Below are positions 46,741 through 59,453 of a stretch of 64,000 nt of DNA, piece by piece. Each line of letters starts with the position of its first letter. The stretch's first letter is position 1. Below the pieces are notes generated by a model. It was not told the origin of the DNA. It searched no databases and was given only the letters and a program-made list of their open reading frames with translations. The stretch comes from Kingdonia uniflora. Lineage: Eukaryota; Streptophyta; Magnoliopsida; Ranunculales; Circaeasteraceae. A program made the translations under genes and the position numbers. Where the stretch lies: positions 248,001 to 312,000 of the forward strand of contig JACGCM010000940.1 in the NCBI GenBank assembly GCA_014058105.1. Direction: 5' to 3'.

Positions 46741-47460
46741 CGGCATTTTTCACATATAGCCGCACTGTTGCATTCTTTGACGAAGACCGGGGTACAGTTT
46801 GTGTGGGAAGATCACCATGAGAAGACCTTTCTATTACTAAAGCGGAAGATTACGGATGCACCAGTATTAGTATTGCCTAATTTACAGCGGCCTTTTGAGG
46901 TTGAGACAGATGCGTCAGACTATGCATTGGGGGCAATCCTTTTACAAGATGGGAAGCCGGTTGCTTACCATTCTGAGATGTTTACAGGAGCAGTACATAA
47001 CTATCCTACTTACGATAAGGAGTTCTATGCGTTATATCAATCAGTGAAGCTTTGGCAGAGCTACTTATTGGGGAAGGAGGTTGTGGTACATTTTGATCAT
47101 AAACCGTTACAGTTCTTATCTACGCAGTACAAGCTTTAGCAGGCTCGCCATATGAAGTGGATGTCGTACCTTCAACAGTTTATCTTATTGATCAAGTATA
47201 TGAGAGGAGTTGACAACAAGATGGCTGATATGTTATCTCGACCCCCATTACCAACTATTTCGGCTTTGTTGGTAGCTATGCAGATCCAGCCGATTGTTCC
47301 CTCTGTGTACTTTTCAGGGTATGATGACGATAAGGAGCTCAGTATGATTCACGAGAAGTTATTGCAGGGCAAGACTTGCGAGTATGTTCTGATGGATGGT
47401 TTGATTTACAGGGGCAGTCTACTATGTATTCCTGAGGGTAGAGACCGTTTGAAGTAGATT
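46741..47460 (+). pseudogene. family G RNase H and linker
   Basis: PFEVETDASDYALGAILLQ, KPVAYHSEMF, YPTYDKEFYALYQSVKLW and VVVHFDHKPLQFL mark RNase H. A stop at 47139 is followed by MKWMSYLQQFILLIKYMRG and DNKMADMLSRPP, the canonical linker. Confidence 0.9.
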
Positions 47461-48662
47461 CGAGAGGTACATTGTTCCCAGGTGGCAGGTCATTTCAGGG
47501 TTGAGATGACTCTCTTGAATTTGCGGCGTTATGTCTATTGGCCGAAGATGCAATTGGATGTGGGTCGTGTGGTTCGTGGTTGCGTGCTATGCAACACATC
47601 GAAGCCTTCCAATAGGAAGATAGGACTGTACTTACCATTGCCAGTTCCTAGTTGACCATGGGAGAGCATTTTGATAGATTTTATGAGTGGTTTTCCCATG
47701 ACCAGGTGTAAGAATGACTATTTTTTTATGGTGGTGGATCGATTCAGCAAGATGATTGTTCTTATTCCATGCCAGAAAATGGTCACAGGGGAAGGAGCAG
47801 CGCGATTGTTTTTTAGAGACGTCTGGAGGTATTTTGGGCTCCCATCTTCTATTATTTTTGATAGGGATAGCCACTTTTTGGGGCATTTCTGGAGATCGTT
47901 ATGGGGGATGATGGACACTAAGTTGAAGCGAAGTACCGCTTTTCATCCACAGACAGATGGGCAAGCAGAGGTCGTTGACCATACTTTGGTACATTTATTA
48001 TGAGGATTCCATTCTAAGCATCCTAAGACTTGGGATGAGAGTTTACCGTATCTTCAGTTTGCGTTCAACCGGGCGATTCATGGTTCCACGTTAAAGTCTC
48101 CTTTTGAAGTTTGTTTGGGGTACTTGCCACAAAGTTCTTTTGATTTGGCGTTTAGTCTTGGTGACAAGACAGGGTCAGGGAAGGAGGAAGAGGAGAGGGT
48201 TAAAGCTTAGCGTTTTATTGAGAAGATCAGTAAGGTTTATGAGGTGGTTGAAGCTCAGTTGACGAAGACTCAAGCAAAGTATAAGGCTCGCCATGACGAG
48301 CATCAGGTTGAGTGCACTTTTTTGAGGGCGACCTCGTTTGGTTACATTTGGGTAAGGAACGGCTTAAGGGCGAAGGTAAGAAGCTCAAACCTATCATTTA
48401 TGGTCCATTTTTTATACTCAAGAAGATTGGTGATAATGCATTCCAGTTGGATTTGTCACCTTTCATGAAGATGTATTTGGTGATTAATGTCGAGCATTTG
48501 AAACTGTTTGAGCCATCTCTTTTAGATGAAGACTCTATAATCGATACTCACCTACCGTCAGTTGATGACTTATGGATGGAAAGAGAAGATCTATTACCGG
48601 AGGATGGTATTCTAGAGCGGAAGGTTCATTCTACAAGACGGGGTGCTATTGTTTCATTCTGA
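47461..48662 (+). pseudogene. family G integrase
   Basis: HHCC head: REVHCSQVAGHF and RGCVLCNTSKPSNRKIG. Core: LIDFMSGFPMTRCKNDYFFM (first D), SSIIFDRDSHFLGHFW (second D), FHPQTDGQAEVVDHTL (E). Stops at about 47655 and 48001. Tail (48312-48662): GDLVWLHLGKERLKGEGKKL, GPFFILKKIGDNAFQL and EHLKLFEPSLLDEDS, ending shortly before the PPT. No chromodomain motif was seen, so the clade is not assigned. Confidence 0.9.
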
Positions 48663-48787
48663 ATTGGGAAGAAGGGTCAGCTATCGAGTAAGTCAAAGTG
48701 GTACAGCAGGGAATTGGGCATCGCCGCATTCCCACATCTCTAGTTCTAGCTTGAGCAGGAGCTCAAGGCTCCTAAATGGGGGAGCCA

Positions 48788-48893
48788 TGATCCAGGAGGA
48801 TCTGAAGAAGTTTCTATACTTTCTAAGGTATTCTATTCGAACAAGATTATGTATGTTCGAATACATGTCTAACTGATCAGCTTTATTCATAAA
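48788..48893 (+). repeat. family G 3' LTR, truncated
   Basis: TGATCCAGGAGG to ctgatcagctttattc, then an abrupt switch to minus-strand gag at 48894. Preceded by the purine tract aaatgggggagcca. Confidence 0.82.
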
Positions 48894-49004
48894 TACGTCG
48901 TACTCATCCACGTCAATATCTAAAACCAATGCTTGGTTATAAAAATCCGTAATGAATTGTTGTACGGATTGCCCAAACCTTTGGCGCAATATATATCATT
49001 TGTA

Positions 49005-49658
49005 CTATCGCTCTTGTTCATACCCAATCGGATAGAATTGCTTCCTCACCAAGACTGTGAATTCCTTCCAACTCAGACTTTCGACATCATGTCGTTTTCG
49101 GTAGGATTTCCACCACAAAAGTGAGTGACTTGTGAACTTCAATGTAGAGAAGCAAATCTCCTGAGCGTTAGAATATTCATCCACGGAAAAATAGGTCTCC
49201 AACCTATCTAACCAATTATCTAATTTCTCGGCGTCGACGGAACCATCAAAAACCAGAATCTCAATCTTAAAGCCAATACGAAGATTAGGCATAGGATTCG
49301 TTGACATACTAGAACCTGGGCGTTCTTTGACAGAATTGGAATCATTAGAATCATCGAATACTGGAACTTCCTCGTCACCATCCACCTCCATAACCCATTT
49401 CTTCTTCGAACGGTTTTGCCAATTTGCCAAAATGGAACCCAATGTGAGGTTTATAAGACGCAATTGTTCGACTAACTCCCCTACAATAGAAGTTAGGGCA
49501 GAAACTGTCGTTTCCAAAATTATGAGTCTATCGCTGGGATCGCCCATCTCCAAAACGTCATTCTTCTTCGAATTAGGTTTGGGATGGATCTTCAACGGAC
49601 TCACTAGCTTTTCCTTCGTTTGCTTGAGACGGTCACGTTTAGAGACCATACACCACAA
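49005..49658 (-). pseudogene. family G gag N-terminal half (best preserved)
   Basis: A 217-codon frame beginning MWCMVSKRDRLKQTKEKLVS just after the PBS. Middle: coiled-coil-like RLIILETTVSALTSIVGELV, an acidic linker, then the gag core (FDGSVDAEKLDNWLDRLETYF, WKEFTVLVRKQFYPIGYEQE). A stop follows, and gag continues to 48894 (RQRFGQSVQQFITDF) before the junction. Sister copies begin at 51296 and 59945. Confidence 0.85.
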
Positions 49659-49687
49659 TTAACCCCCCAAGAATCGAAACTGGAAAA

Positions 49688-49696
49688 CTGATACCA
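49688..49696 (-). other. family G PBS
   Basis: TGGTATCAG on the minus strand, two bases after the LTR end GGATTA; initiator-Met type but only nine bases match. Confidence 0.75.
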
Positions 49697-49698
49697 CT

Positions 49699-50205
49699 TA
49701 ATCCGCAATACGATTGAGAAGCACTAGTTAGTAGAAAAGTATGAAGAACGCCAATTTTGATGGGAAAAATAAGATATTCAATTGTATTAATCAATAGTTA
49801 ATATGAACTAAACTTTAAACCCTAAGCTTCTCCTTAGAACCTCTCTCTAGATCTAACCTAAAAAAGAAATAACCTAAGTCCCCTTTATATAGTAGGGAAC
49901 CTAAAATACTAAAAACACGCATCTCGAGGTAAAAACACCCCTCAAATTACAACCACCGCCAAAAGGAAAAAGGTTGAATCGCTCCTCTGTTCGAATATAA
50001 TAAGTTTATGTTCGAATAAAATAAAGTGTATTCGAATACACATAATTTGTATTCGAATAAAACTGATCAGACTGAAATGTATTCGAACAGACATAATTTT
50101 GTTCGAATAAAACTGATCAGTTAGACATTTATTCGAACAGACATAATCATGTTTGAATTGAATACCTCAGAAAGTATAGAAACTTCTTCAGATCCACTTA
50201 GATCA
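49699..50205 (-). repeat. family G 5' LTR (minus strand)
   Basis: 507 bases, partner of 41193-41749. Outer end gatca at 50201-50205 corresponds to TGATC on the minus strand; three changed bases within the first 20. Confidence 0.85.
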
Positions 50206-50210
50206 ATTAT

Positions 50211-50753
50211 AGAACTAAAGATTGATAATGATGACACGCTGCCAGACTAGAATATAAAGAAACAAGAGAAATGCCATGGTGGATGCTAAATATGTTAACC
50301 AATGATGATTTACCATTGTCAATATCACTGCATCAGAAGATATTCTTTAGGTTACTAATCTGGCAGACTTGAGTGAGCTTTTCTTTTATGTTTTCAGTAA
50401 AGATGCTAGCGAGTGAGGCAGTGTTAGAAATTTTGTGCTTGATAGTCGGAGTTGGATGATTATAATCTTATTGACATGTTTAAATTTTGTATCTCTGATC
50501 TTAAGAAAGCGTTCGGCTTTGGCTATCTGACGGTTGGAATTTATTCAATCCCGTCCCGAATATTACTAATTATGTCCCTGTATTACTATTCGAGTCAGTC
50601 TAACCAGGTTGACCATTGTCAATCGTAACTATATAGGGTTTTCTAAAATTGTTTCCTCTAAAATCTTATTCAAAGAGTCTCCCATAAGCCTAGTTTGGTC
50701 TTGTTATGCATTACATCTTTTCATCTCTTATTCCTCACTTATAATTAAGTTAC
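50211..50753. other. no gene identified
   Basis: Short open frames only; flank of two gypsy insertions. Confidence 0.35.
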
Positions 50754-53700
50754 TTATCGAGGAGGACCTAGGCATTAAACCCCTTAGAAATAGATAAAAG
50801 GTAAAGTCTGTTCGAATTGATATGTGCTCGATTCGAACATAACATGTTATAAGTCTTCTATTCGAATAGAGAAATGTTTTATTCGAACAGAGGCTATTCT
50901 GAGTAGCCTATTGGAATAAACTCAAAAGTCTATTCGAACAGAGTGGGTTCTAAGTCTTCTGTTGAAATAGAGAATTGTTATGTTCGAGTAGAGCCACAAC
51001 TTATGATACTCTTAGGTCACTTGATGGGCACTTTTGTCCTAGGTTGTAACTAGGAAACTTGTAACCTTTAAGATGGCAATGTTAGGTAATGTAAAAGGGA
51101 TCCAAACATCCAGAGAGAGATCAAAAGAGAAATTAATTATAATCAAATTTTGAGCAATTGAAGCTCTTTTTGGGTAGTTTTACCCACCAAATTGTGTTCT
51201 TCGTATTAATTCTTCGTTTATGACAGTCTCTAATTCGATTGTAGATTAAGTGGTATTAGATTTTCAAGTTACAATTCTCGAGGGGTTGTTGGTTTATGGT
51301 CTCTACACGTGACCGACTCAAGCAAACGAAAGAGATTCTTGTGAGTTCGTTGACGATTCACAGAAAACCTAATTTGAGGAATAAGGCAAATTTAAAGATG
51401 TGTGATTCCGACGATCGACTCACGAAGATGGAAACTCAGGTTTCTGACCTAACTACTACTCTAGGGGAGTTGGTAGAGCAATTACATCTTGCGAACCTTG
51501 CTAAAGCATCCATTTCGACGAAACGACAATAACACAATAAGAAGAAAGGAGTTGTGGAGGAGGAGAGAGACAGGGGTTACGAGGAGGAAGATAGGGATTC
51601 TAGTGATGCCGAATCTGGAGAAGAAAGATCAATTATTGGTAAGTCCATGAATTTTATGCATAATCTTAGTATTGATTTTAAAATTGAAATTCCAGTATTC
51701 GATGGGTCAATCGATGCTGAGAAATTAGATAACTGGTTAGATAGGTTAGAGACCTACATTTTAGTATATGAATATTCAAACACTTAGAAAATATTTTTTT
51801 CAATATTAAAATTCGCAAGTCATGCACTCACATTATGGAAATCGTATAAGAAACGTCATGTAGTAGAAAGCTTAAGCTAGAAAGAATTCAAGGTTTTGGT
51901 TCATAAGCAATTTTATCCTATTGCGTATGAGTAGAAGAGGTGGTTCAAATGACATCATTTATGCCAAAAGCATGGGCAATCATTCCAAGAGTACACTACG
52001 GAGTTTCATAACTAGGTTTTGGTTTTAGACGTCTATATAGACGAGTATGAGGTGTTTATAAAGTACATAGGCGGTTTGTCAGAGTCTATTAGAAGGGAGT
52101 TCAAACTCTCTGGGACTGAGATGTAATTCATTAGCGTAGAACTCGCAAACATCATCTTGTGAAGGAGAGAAATGAGTTCTATATCAATGTTTGTAAGGAA
52201 CATATCACAGCGAAGAGGTGATGAGGTTGGTTAATGCGAGCAGCAAGTTTGTGTTGTTGTTGGTGCGACCGGTTCATGAGGGTATGTCAGCTAAAGTATT
52301 GTCTACTATGACAATGACTCCTAAGCAACAAAATGAAATAGGTAAGTTGCAAGAAGAGTATTGCGACTTGTTTCTTGGAATAAAAGGGATGCCGCTTAAG
52401 AGAGATATAGAACACGATATCACATTCGTGAGTGGCGAGTCGCTACCCAACATTGGGTTGTATCAGACTTCTGTGACCGAATCTGAGGAGATAAAAAATA
52501 GGTACAAGAGCTCATAGAGCAAGAAGTTATTCATCCGAGTTGTTCACATTGTGGCTCATCGGTATTATTAGTACTGAAGAAGGATGGGACTTGGAGAATT
52601 TGTGTGAATTATCTGGTTACCATCAAGTTAGAATCTGGAAAGAAGATCAATGGAAGATGGCTTTCAAGATCAAGAAGGGACTCTTCAAGTGGTTGGTGAT
52701 GCCGTTTGGGTTATGCAATGTTCCAGCAACATTTATGTGAATGATGAATGAGGTACTTCATGCTTTAATAGATGATTTCTTGATTGTCTATTTAGATGAT
52801 ATATTTATATATAGTTAGACATGGGAGGAGCACCTCATGCATATACGTAAAGTGTTAAAAGTATTGAGATCACAACAATTTTTTCTCAACGGGAAGAAGT
52901 ATGAGTTTGGGACCTAGTGTACTTGGGGTTCATTGTTGGGGTAGGTGAACTTAAGGTAGATCAAGAGAAGGTCTTGGTTATTACTAATTCACCTAGGCCC
53001 CGTTCAGTGATGGAACTGCAAAGTTTTATGGGTTATTGTAAGTATTTACAAATGTTTTATTCGGCATTTTTCACAGATTTCTACACCTTTGCATTCCTTG
53101 ATAAAGGTAGGTGTGAAGTTTGTATGGGAAGATCACCATTAGAAAACCTTTTAGTTACTGAAGTGGAAGATTTTAGAAGTACCAGTATTTGCATTGCCAA
53201 ATTTCTAATGTCCTTTCGAGGTAAAAGCAGATGCGTCAGATTATGCATTAGGGGCAGTTTTGTTGAAAGATGGGAAGATGGTTGCCTACCATTTTGAGAT
53301 GTTTACACGAGCAGTGCGCAACTATCCTACCGATGATAAGGATTTTTTTGCGTTATATCAATCAGTAAAATATTGGTAGAGTTACTTATTAGGGAAAAAG
53401 GTTGTGGTACATTTCGATTACAAACCGTTACAGCTTTTATCTACACAGTCCAAGCTACAACAAACTTGCCATATGAAGTGGATGTCGTATCTATACCAAT
53501 TTACCTTGATTATCAATTATAAGAAGGGATTGGACAATAAAATTGCTGATATGTTATCCCAACCCCCATTACAAACTATTTCCGCTTTGTTGGAAGTTAT
53601 GCAGATATAACCTATTTTTCTGACTGAGTATGTTGTAGGGTATGACGGTGACAAAAAGCTCAGTGTGATTCACCAGAATTTACTTCAAGGCAAGATATAT

Positions 53701-55046
53701 GAGTTTGAATTAAAGGATGGTTTAATTTACAGGGGAGCTCTACTATATATTCCTAAGCGTGGAGACCATTTGCATTAGATTTGAGAGGCCCATTATTCCC
53801 AGGTTGTAGGTCATTTCGTGGTTGAGAAAACTATTTTGAAATTGCGACATTATGTCCATTGGCTAAAGATATAGGTGGATGTTACTCGTATGGTTCGTGG
53901 TTGCGTTATATGCAGCACATCAAAGCCTTCCAATCGCAAGTTGGGATTGTACTTATCATTATCAGTACCTAATCGACCTTTGGAGAGCATATCGATGGAT
54001 TTTATAGGTAGTTTGCCCATGACCAAGTATAAGAATGATTATCTGTTTGAGGTGGTAGATCAATTCAGCAAGATGATAGTTCTTATTCCATGCCAGAAGA
54101 CAATTACCATAGAAAAAACAACGTGATTATTTTTTAAAGAGATTTGGAAGCATTTTGAGCTCCCTTCTTCTATTATTTATGATAGGGATAACCTTTTTGG
54201 GCATTTTTAGAGATCATTATAGGGGATGATGGACACTAAGTTGAAGAGAAGTACTATGTTTCATCCACAGACTGACAGGCAAATAGAGGTAGTCAATCGC
54301 ACTTTGGTTCATTTACTACGGGGATTCCATTCTAAGCATCCTAAAACTTGGGATGAGATTTTACCATTTCTTTAGTTTGCTTTTAACCGGGAGAATCATG
54401 GTTCTACTTTGAAGTCTCCATTTGAAGTTTTTCTTAGGTACTTGCCTCAAATCCCCTTTAATATGGCCTTTAGTCTTGGTGATAAGAAGGTGTCAAGGAA
54501 GGAGAAAAAGGAATAAGTTAAAGCTCAATGTTTCATTAAGAAGATAAGTAAGGTTCATGAGGCAGTTGCAGAACAATTGAATGAGACTCATGGAAAGTAT
54601 AAGGCTCGACATGACAAGCATCGGGGGTAAATGTACTTTTTAAGAGGGCGATGTAGTTTGGCTGTATTTGGGTAAGGAACGGCTCAATGGAGAAGGTAAG
54701 AAGCTCAAGACTATCCGTTATGGTCCATTTACTATACTCAAGAAGATTGGTGACAACGCATTCCAATTGGATTTGCCACCATTTATAAAGATGTATTCAG
54801 TTATTAATGCTGAGCATTTAAACTTATTGAGCCATCTCTTTTAGATGAAGACTCTACAATCGACACTTGCCTACTTTCAGCTGATGACTTCTAGAGAAGA
54901 TCCGTTACAGGAGGATAGTTCCTCTTGGAGCATTATAATCAATCAAATTGAGCAATAGAAGTTCTTCTTGGGAAATTTATCCCACCAAATTTGTTTTGGC
55001 TTTGTTAATTCTTCTTCTAAGTAGTCTCTAGTTTGATTGTGGATTA
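50754..55046 (+). mobile_element. family G copy 4, heavily mutated
   Basis: 5' LTR 50754-51248 (starts TTATCGAGGAGGACC, a mutated TGATC start; ends gatta), PBS TGGTATTAG at 51251, gag, then pol. The RT has lost about 120 bases between RICVNY and SGYHQVRI near 52600, but keeps a YLDDIFIYS loop near 52790. RNase H, linker (53404-53610) and integrase (53770-54330, with DFIGSLPMTKYKNDY) follow with many stops. The 3' LTR is reduced to its last 120 bases or so (54920-55046). Copy 4 lacks the gag-protease segment present in copies 3 and 5. Confidence 0.87.
51296..51790 (+). pseudogene. copy 4 gag N-terminus
   Basis: MVSTRDRLKQTKEILVSSL, coiled-coil-like TKMETQVSDLTTTLGELVEQ, stop, acidic ESGEERS linker and FDGSIDAEKLDNWLDRLETY. 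Matches 49005-49658. Confidence 0.8.
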
Positions 55047-56320
55047 GAGCAACTGATCAGAGATAAATTATCTTAAAACTTATAATCATCTTTATTTCAA
55101 ACAAATTGGTGTTTAGGTACAGATTCAACAAGTATAAGATACATGTACAACATACTAAAATTCAGCAAATGCCATCATAAGATTGTTCTTCTGTTGTTCT
55201 GTAACAACTTCACTAAGCTCTATTTGGCCTTCTGGGGGACACCATTTTGTCCAATAATAGAATTCAAAAGGACTAGAATAGCCTTAGATAAAGGTTTATT
55301 CTTTATCACGATACTCCAAACTGTATACTGAACTATCTTTAGAAAACCCAATTTCTAGAGTTCCTGCATGAGATTACGTAAGCAGGATAGACACTACGGG
55401 ATAAATTTTTGGTTCTTGAAGGCATTGCGGACATGGTAAATGCTTTTTCTTCAGATGGAGTGAACACTCCAATGGACTTCATATACACGACAAAGTTCTA
55501 TGTGACCTTTTCAGAGTGCTGAGGACCACTTAACGACAATATCATGGTCAATCTAGTAAATTTCTCAAATGAGCAAGTGAAAACATCTTGGAAAAATTCT
55601 ATAGAATTCGCCAACTCCTTTTTAGTCTTGCTAGACCATTTAGGGGTGAGGCACAAAATCACGGTGCCTTGTAAGTATACACCAATGAATGCGACCTTAG
55701 TGAATAAGTTTTGGGATTTTAGACCCCTATACCCTGTACCACCAAGGAAAAAGGTGTGGTTGAGCTTGGTGGTTTTATGGTCATCTGGACTAAACTTTCA
55801 CTAACCACATTCATATTACAGCGATCCATTAGCCCATAGTTATAGCTTTAATTGTCGTAACATTTACTATGACTTTAAAATTAAGAATAAGCCGAACATG
55901 GCCCGGCCATTAGACCAACTCTATATCATGAGATTAGGCTTGAAGGTGGGTAATGGTTAGTCTGCCTAAGGTCAGGTTGCCCATCCCGAATCACCGTAAG
56001 GGCCTAATGCAAAACTGTTTTGGCTAATATGTGATTTTCTTGTAATAGATCAATAAGCTAAAAAGCTTGCAAGTTAAAGGAAGGGAGAGTGGTTTGAGAC
56101 CATTGAACAACGTATATGGTGGCCGATCATATCATTCCATTGATTGAAATATTTGTCATTGTCGAAGGCAGTACTTGCGAGGACGGTCCACTTGTTGTTG
56201 AGATGTACGACATGGATTTTGTGTGTTGGGTGTGTGTGTAGAACATGAGTATTCCGAAATGAAACAAAAATGAGCAAAAGTTTAGGAAATTGAAAACAAG
56301 GATGATCAAGGCTTGCAGTC
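55047..56320. other. no gene identified
   Basis: A plus-strand 86-codon frame at 55544-55804 reads FSNEQVKTSWKNSIEFANSF and looks protein-like but is not recognised. A long plausible gene structure was not found. Confidence 0.3.
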
Positions 56321-56329
56321 ACTACAATT

Positions 56330-57430
56330 TCCTTAAGTCAGATTTCACCCCACGCATGGTATTTTACAGTTAATGGAGCATGTCTCCCAAGAAGGAAGCA
56401 ACAAAATAAAGAAATTCAGGATTGTATGTGTTCAAAATAATATAGAAAGAGGCTATTTATAGAAGGGAATGTGATTTATCAAAGCACATGTTCACAGGGT
56501 TGTGCCTCAAGACACATCTCAATGAAAAGTTGTAACTCTTGGAGAGAATAACCAACTCCTAAATAAATACCCCAAAAACATAAATTAAAAAGCCAAATCA
56601 TAGACTTATAAATAGTTTAGGTGGGTTTTGGGTCAGGTCGTGCATGCAAGCCCATTGTGTCCTCATAGAGTAGGCATTCACACACTCGGTAAAAAAATGA
56701 TGAGAATAAGGTTAGGAATGATCCTACATCGAAGGTGTCTTATGGACTTGAACATTCCCATGTGAAAAATTATCGGATATACTTGGCTAATCAGTGAATA
56801 TGATGTCTTGAACTGTTCAGCCGTTTGTGTTAACCCAGATAATAGTATTCATACAGTTCCTTTTCTGTCATAGATAGTTCTAAATGTTTTATACATTTTG
56901 GTCGTGGACAATTTTGGATTCATGAGTGTTATTAGATAATTTAGCCATCTCAATTCTTACGGAAGTGGCCCTCACTTCTCACTCACATATGTGATTTTCT
57001 ATGAAGAGTACCATGCAGTACTCTACTTAGATATACAAGCTATAGGAATCATTAAAAACTACGTATACCCTTAAAACTCGTTGTATGTTGCACTATTGCA
57101 TTAGAAATGAGATGGAGAGATTTATTCTCCGTAGTGCTTAGGTGAATAACTTCAACTAGTTTTCCTATTGAACCTTTATCGTGGGATCTTCAACTAGGTT
57201 AGGTTACCATTAAAAGTACTCGTGGATAGGCTAAATTAATCCTATTCCTTTTGATGTGAAGTATATTTGTCATTTCGACATCCCTTTTTTAAATGGGTCT
57301 GCTAGGTTGTCCTGAACCAGACTTCACAAAGTCCATGGATATTATTCCATTCTTAAGTAACTACTCGGGCACAATAATTAAGGTCATGAAGCCTAATAAG
57401 CTTAGGACTGAGTTATCCCTTTCCCTCTAA
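56330..57430 (-). mobile_element. second Ty1/copia remnant: RNase H end and 3' LTR
   Basis: On the minus strand near 57330-57270 the sequence reads TTLADPFKKGMSK followed by KGIGLI, the end of copia RNase H (LADPFTKG...GMGL). Downstream on that strand, 56330-56800 resembles the LTR-like insertion at 188-886 through aaatcatagacttataa and the following G-rich block. No integrase or RT was recognised upstream, so it is a truncated copy. LTR borders not resolved. Confidence 0.55.
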
Positions 57431-57789
57431 ACCATCTTTAGATGGTGAGGCATTGCCCATAAAAAGGATGGTCTAGACTCTATCCTTAATAAGAAGGGTC
57501 CCGACTCAAGGCATTTACACTTAGTGGCCTATTGGAAGGGTACTAAACGAGAGCTTGGGAAGACACCACCGTAGGTAGATCAGATAAGAAAGGCTGAAGT
57601 AGGGGATGCGAAATCTCGATGTCATAATTTCTCTATCATAATATTCCTCTAAAATTAATCTCCAACCAACTCCAACAAACAACCAAAACCCTATTTGCAA
57701 ACTAAAGAAACACACTGATCCTCAGCATGGTTCAACCCTGCTTACCGACATACTACAGCAGTAGCAAAAATTTATTGAAGCAAAAATTC

Positions 57790-57965
57790 AAGTACCTCAG
57801 GGCCCATGCCACATCAGTAGTAGGGTCCACTGCCATGCCAAAATGGTAGGGCTCACATTATCACATCAACATGCCACATCATCATGACACATCAGTATAG
57901 TGGGCCCCATACCTATCATGTCGGCATAACACGTGGCCCTGACACAGTGGTCAACTAATAGACTC
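57790..57965. repeat. diverged repeat, also at 63030-63190
   Basis: Both stretches share ccacatcag, tgccatg, cacgtg, gacacagtgg and ...atagac in the same order. They may be long terminal or promoter repeats of an unrecognised element. Confidence 0.4.
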
Positions 57966-58289
57966 ATTATTGTATTTATTTTATGCATTATTTACCAATG
58001 TTGTTGCCCCTATTGGGTTTCTTATGCTTTGATATCTTCTTTGTTTCACCATTCATAGGTTCCAGAGCTACTAGAGAAGCTTTTTAGCTAAATAGAATGC
58101 AAATACTGTATTAAAACATTGTTGAAGACGATCGACAGAAACCAAGTTAATCAAATAATAAAACACTTAAGTGGATCATCTCTAGCAGTCAAATATAGCT
58201 TATTGAACTTAGATCAAAAAAGATAGAAGGCTAGCAGAAGGACACTAAAAGATAAGGATTAACTTTACAAATAAGTCGCGATCGCAGGT

Positions 58290-59453
58290 TTGTTGCAACC
58301 AACCTAACCGCGGTCACGGGTTGGTTGGAAATGTGAGTGAAACTCACTCTAGTATGATACTTGAGGAATCTCCCTGCTTATGAAATAAAGATTAGATTCA
58401 GGATAGAAACGAGTTTGTTTAAATATTTTGTTAAGATTTGTAATTATCATACTTAGGGCTGGATTTCTATAAATAGTTGCCTTCGGGTTCATTTAAATCT
58501 AATTTTTGAATATGTAAAGCTTGGGGAGCTCAAATCTTACTCTCGGGTAACCTTAATTTACTTTTTGATTATTCATTTATTTTATGTTTTTTCTCTCTTT
58601 ATTTTATTTAGTTTAATTATGAAGGGTTAATCCCCTGAGGCTGGACCTTTGGAGAAAATCCCATTGTAGTGATTCGAAGGTAGCTTAATGGAGTAAGTCT
58701 CCATTAGAGATCTTTAAAATCATATTTAAACTTTACTCGATTCATTCTCTAAGCTTCAATGAGTTAGAGAACAAATTAGGAAATTTTAGTGCTAAAGGAT
58801 CCAGTTGCGGTGAACTGAACTAGATCTAAAGGCCATAACCAGAGACCCCAAGAGTAAGGACTCTACTACTTACCCCACAAGGTAGGAGAAGTGCCCTTAC
58901 CCTAAAGAATAGGTACTCGAGATCAACCTTGACAGATTGATATGTCTAGTTCTTCCTTGACATGGGAACAAGCTTAAAGAGTCATATAAAACTCAAACAA
59001 GTCTTGAAGGAGAGTTTGAGTGAGACCAAAGTACTTAGAAAACCTTAGAATCGTGGAAATGGGTAGCTTATGCAGCCATCACTAGAGATCTCAGTGTTGA
59101 GAACTCTAGAGGATAGGATCTAAACAAGACCATAAATGTTTAATTGCTAATGAGACCGAACCCTGGATGTAAGTTATTAGATGTTTAAGTGCAGGGACTA
59201 GCGAATTGATGCTAAACTAAATACTATTCACTAGAGACCAAATACATATACCTCTTAGAGATGGACTATATAATCAAACCACATCACTCTAGTTGTCCGA
59301 TCCAAAAGATATGGAATGGATACAGGACTACTCAAAGTCTTTGATCATACTTTGAGTGGAGAGTCCAAACACATTGAATAACTATAATAGACTACATAAG
59401 TACCTACTTCAGGCTAAGCCTTAGCTTAATTAGATACAACTTAGTTATAATAT
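58290..59453 (+). repeat. possible Tat/Athila-like LTR, left part, split by copy 5
   Basis: Layout resembles gypsy LTRs of that lineage: ataaatagttgcc TATA region, Leu-poor AT-rich leader and, beyond the inserted copy, ccccgtgttcgatacttcacttaccctt at 62968-62995, a phrase that parallels the LTR at 14110-14190 on its minus strand. Its left border is not resolved; 58293-58322 forms a GC-rich hairpin. No PBS follows, so a solo LTR is likely. Confidence 0.4.

Larger units (their letters stand above)
43736..48893 (+). mobile_element. family G copy 3: most complete pol
   Basis: Starts with an integrase tail fragment (43736-43890, LFEPSLLDEDS), then PPT and a nearly full LTR (44013-44562), then gag (from mid-domain), protease, RT, RNase H, integrase, PPT and a truncated 3' LTR (48788-48893). 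The pol tail before the first LTR suggests that two tandem copies share one LTR, as unequal recombination produces. PBS and gag N-terminus are missing after 44562. Confidence 0.85.
41193..50205 (-). mobile_element. Ty3/gypsy element (family G), minus strand, interior replaced by plus-strand copies
   Basis: The minus-strand 3' LTR (41193-41749) plus integrase tail (41750-42250) at the left, and gag plus 5' LTR (48894-50205) at the right, are two halves of one element: flanks attgt (41188-41192) and attat (50206-50210) look like one 5-bp target duplication with a single change. LTR termini are TGATCC...GGATTA. Between the halves, 42250-48893 holds plus-strand family G sequences. Everything from mid-gag to the integrase tail of the minus element is missing. 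Confidence 0.75.

Noticed and set aside
49327..49662. Plus-strand serine-rich ORF
   Set aside because: Antisense of the family G gag N-terminus.
56074..56322. Two overlapping minus-strand ORFs
   Set aside because: Low-complexity, no motif, and probably within copia LTR-type sequence.
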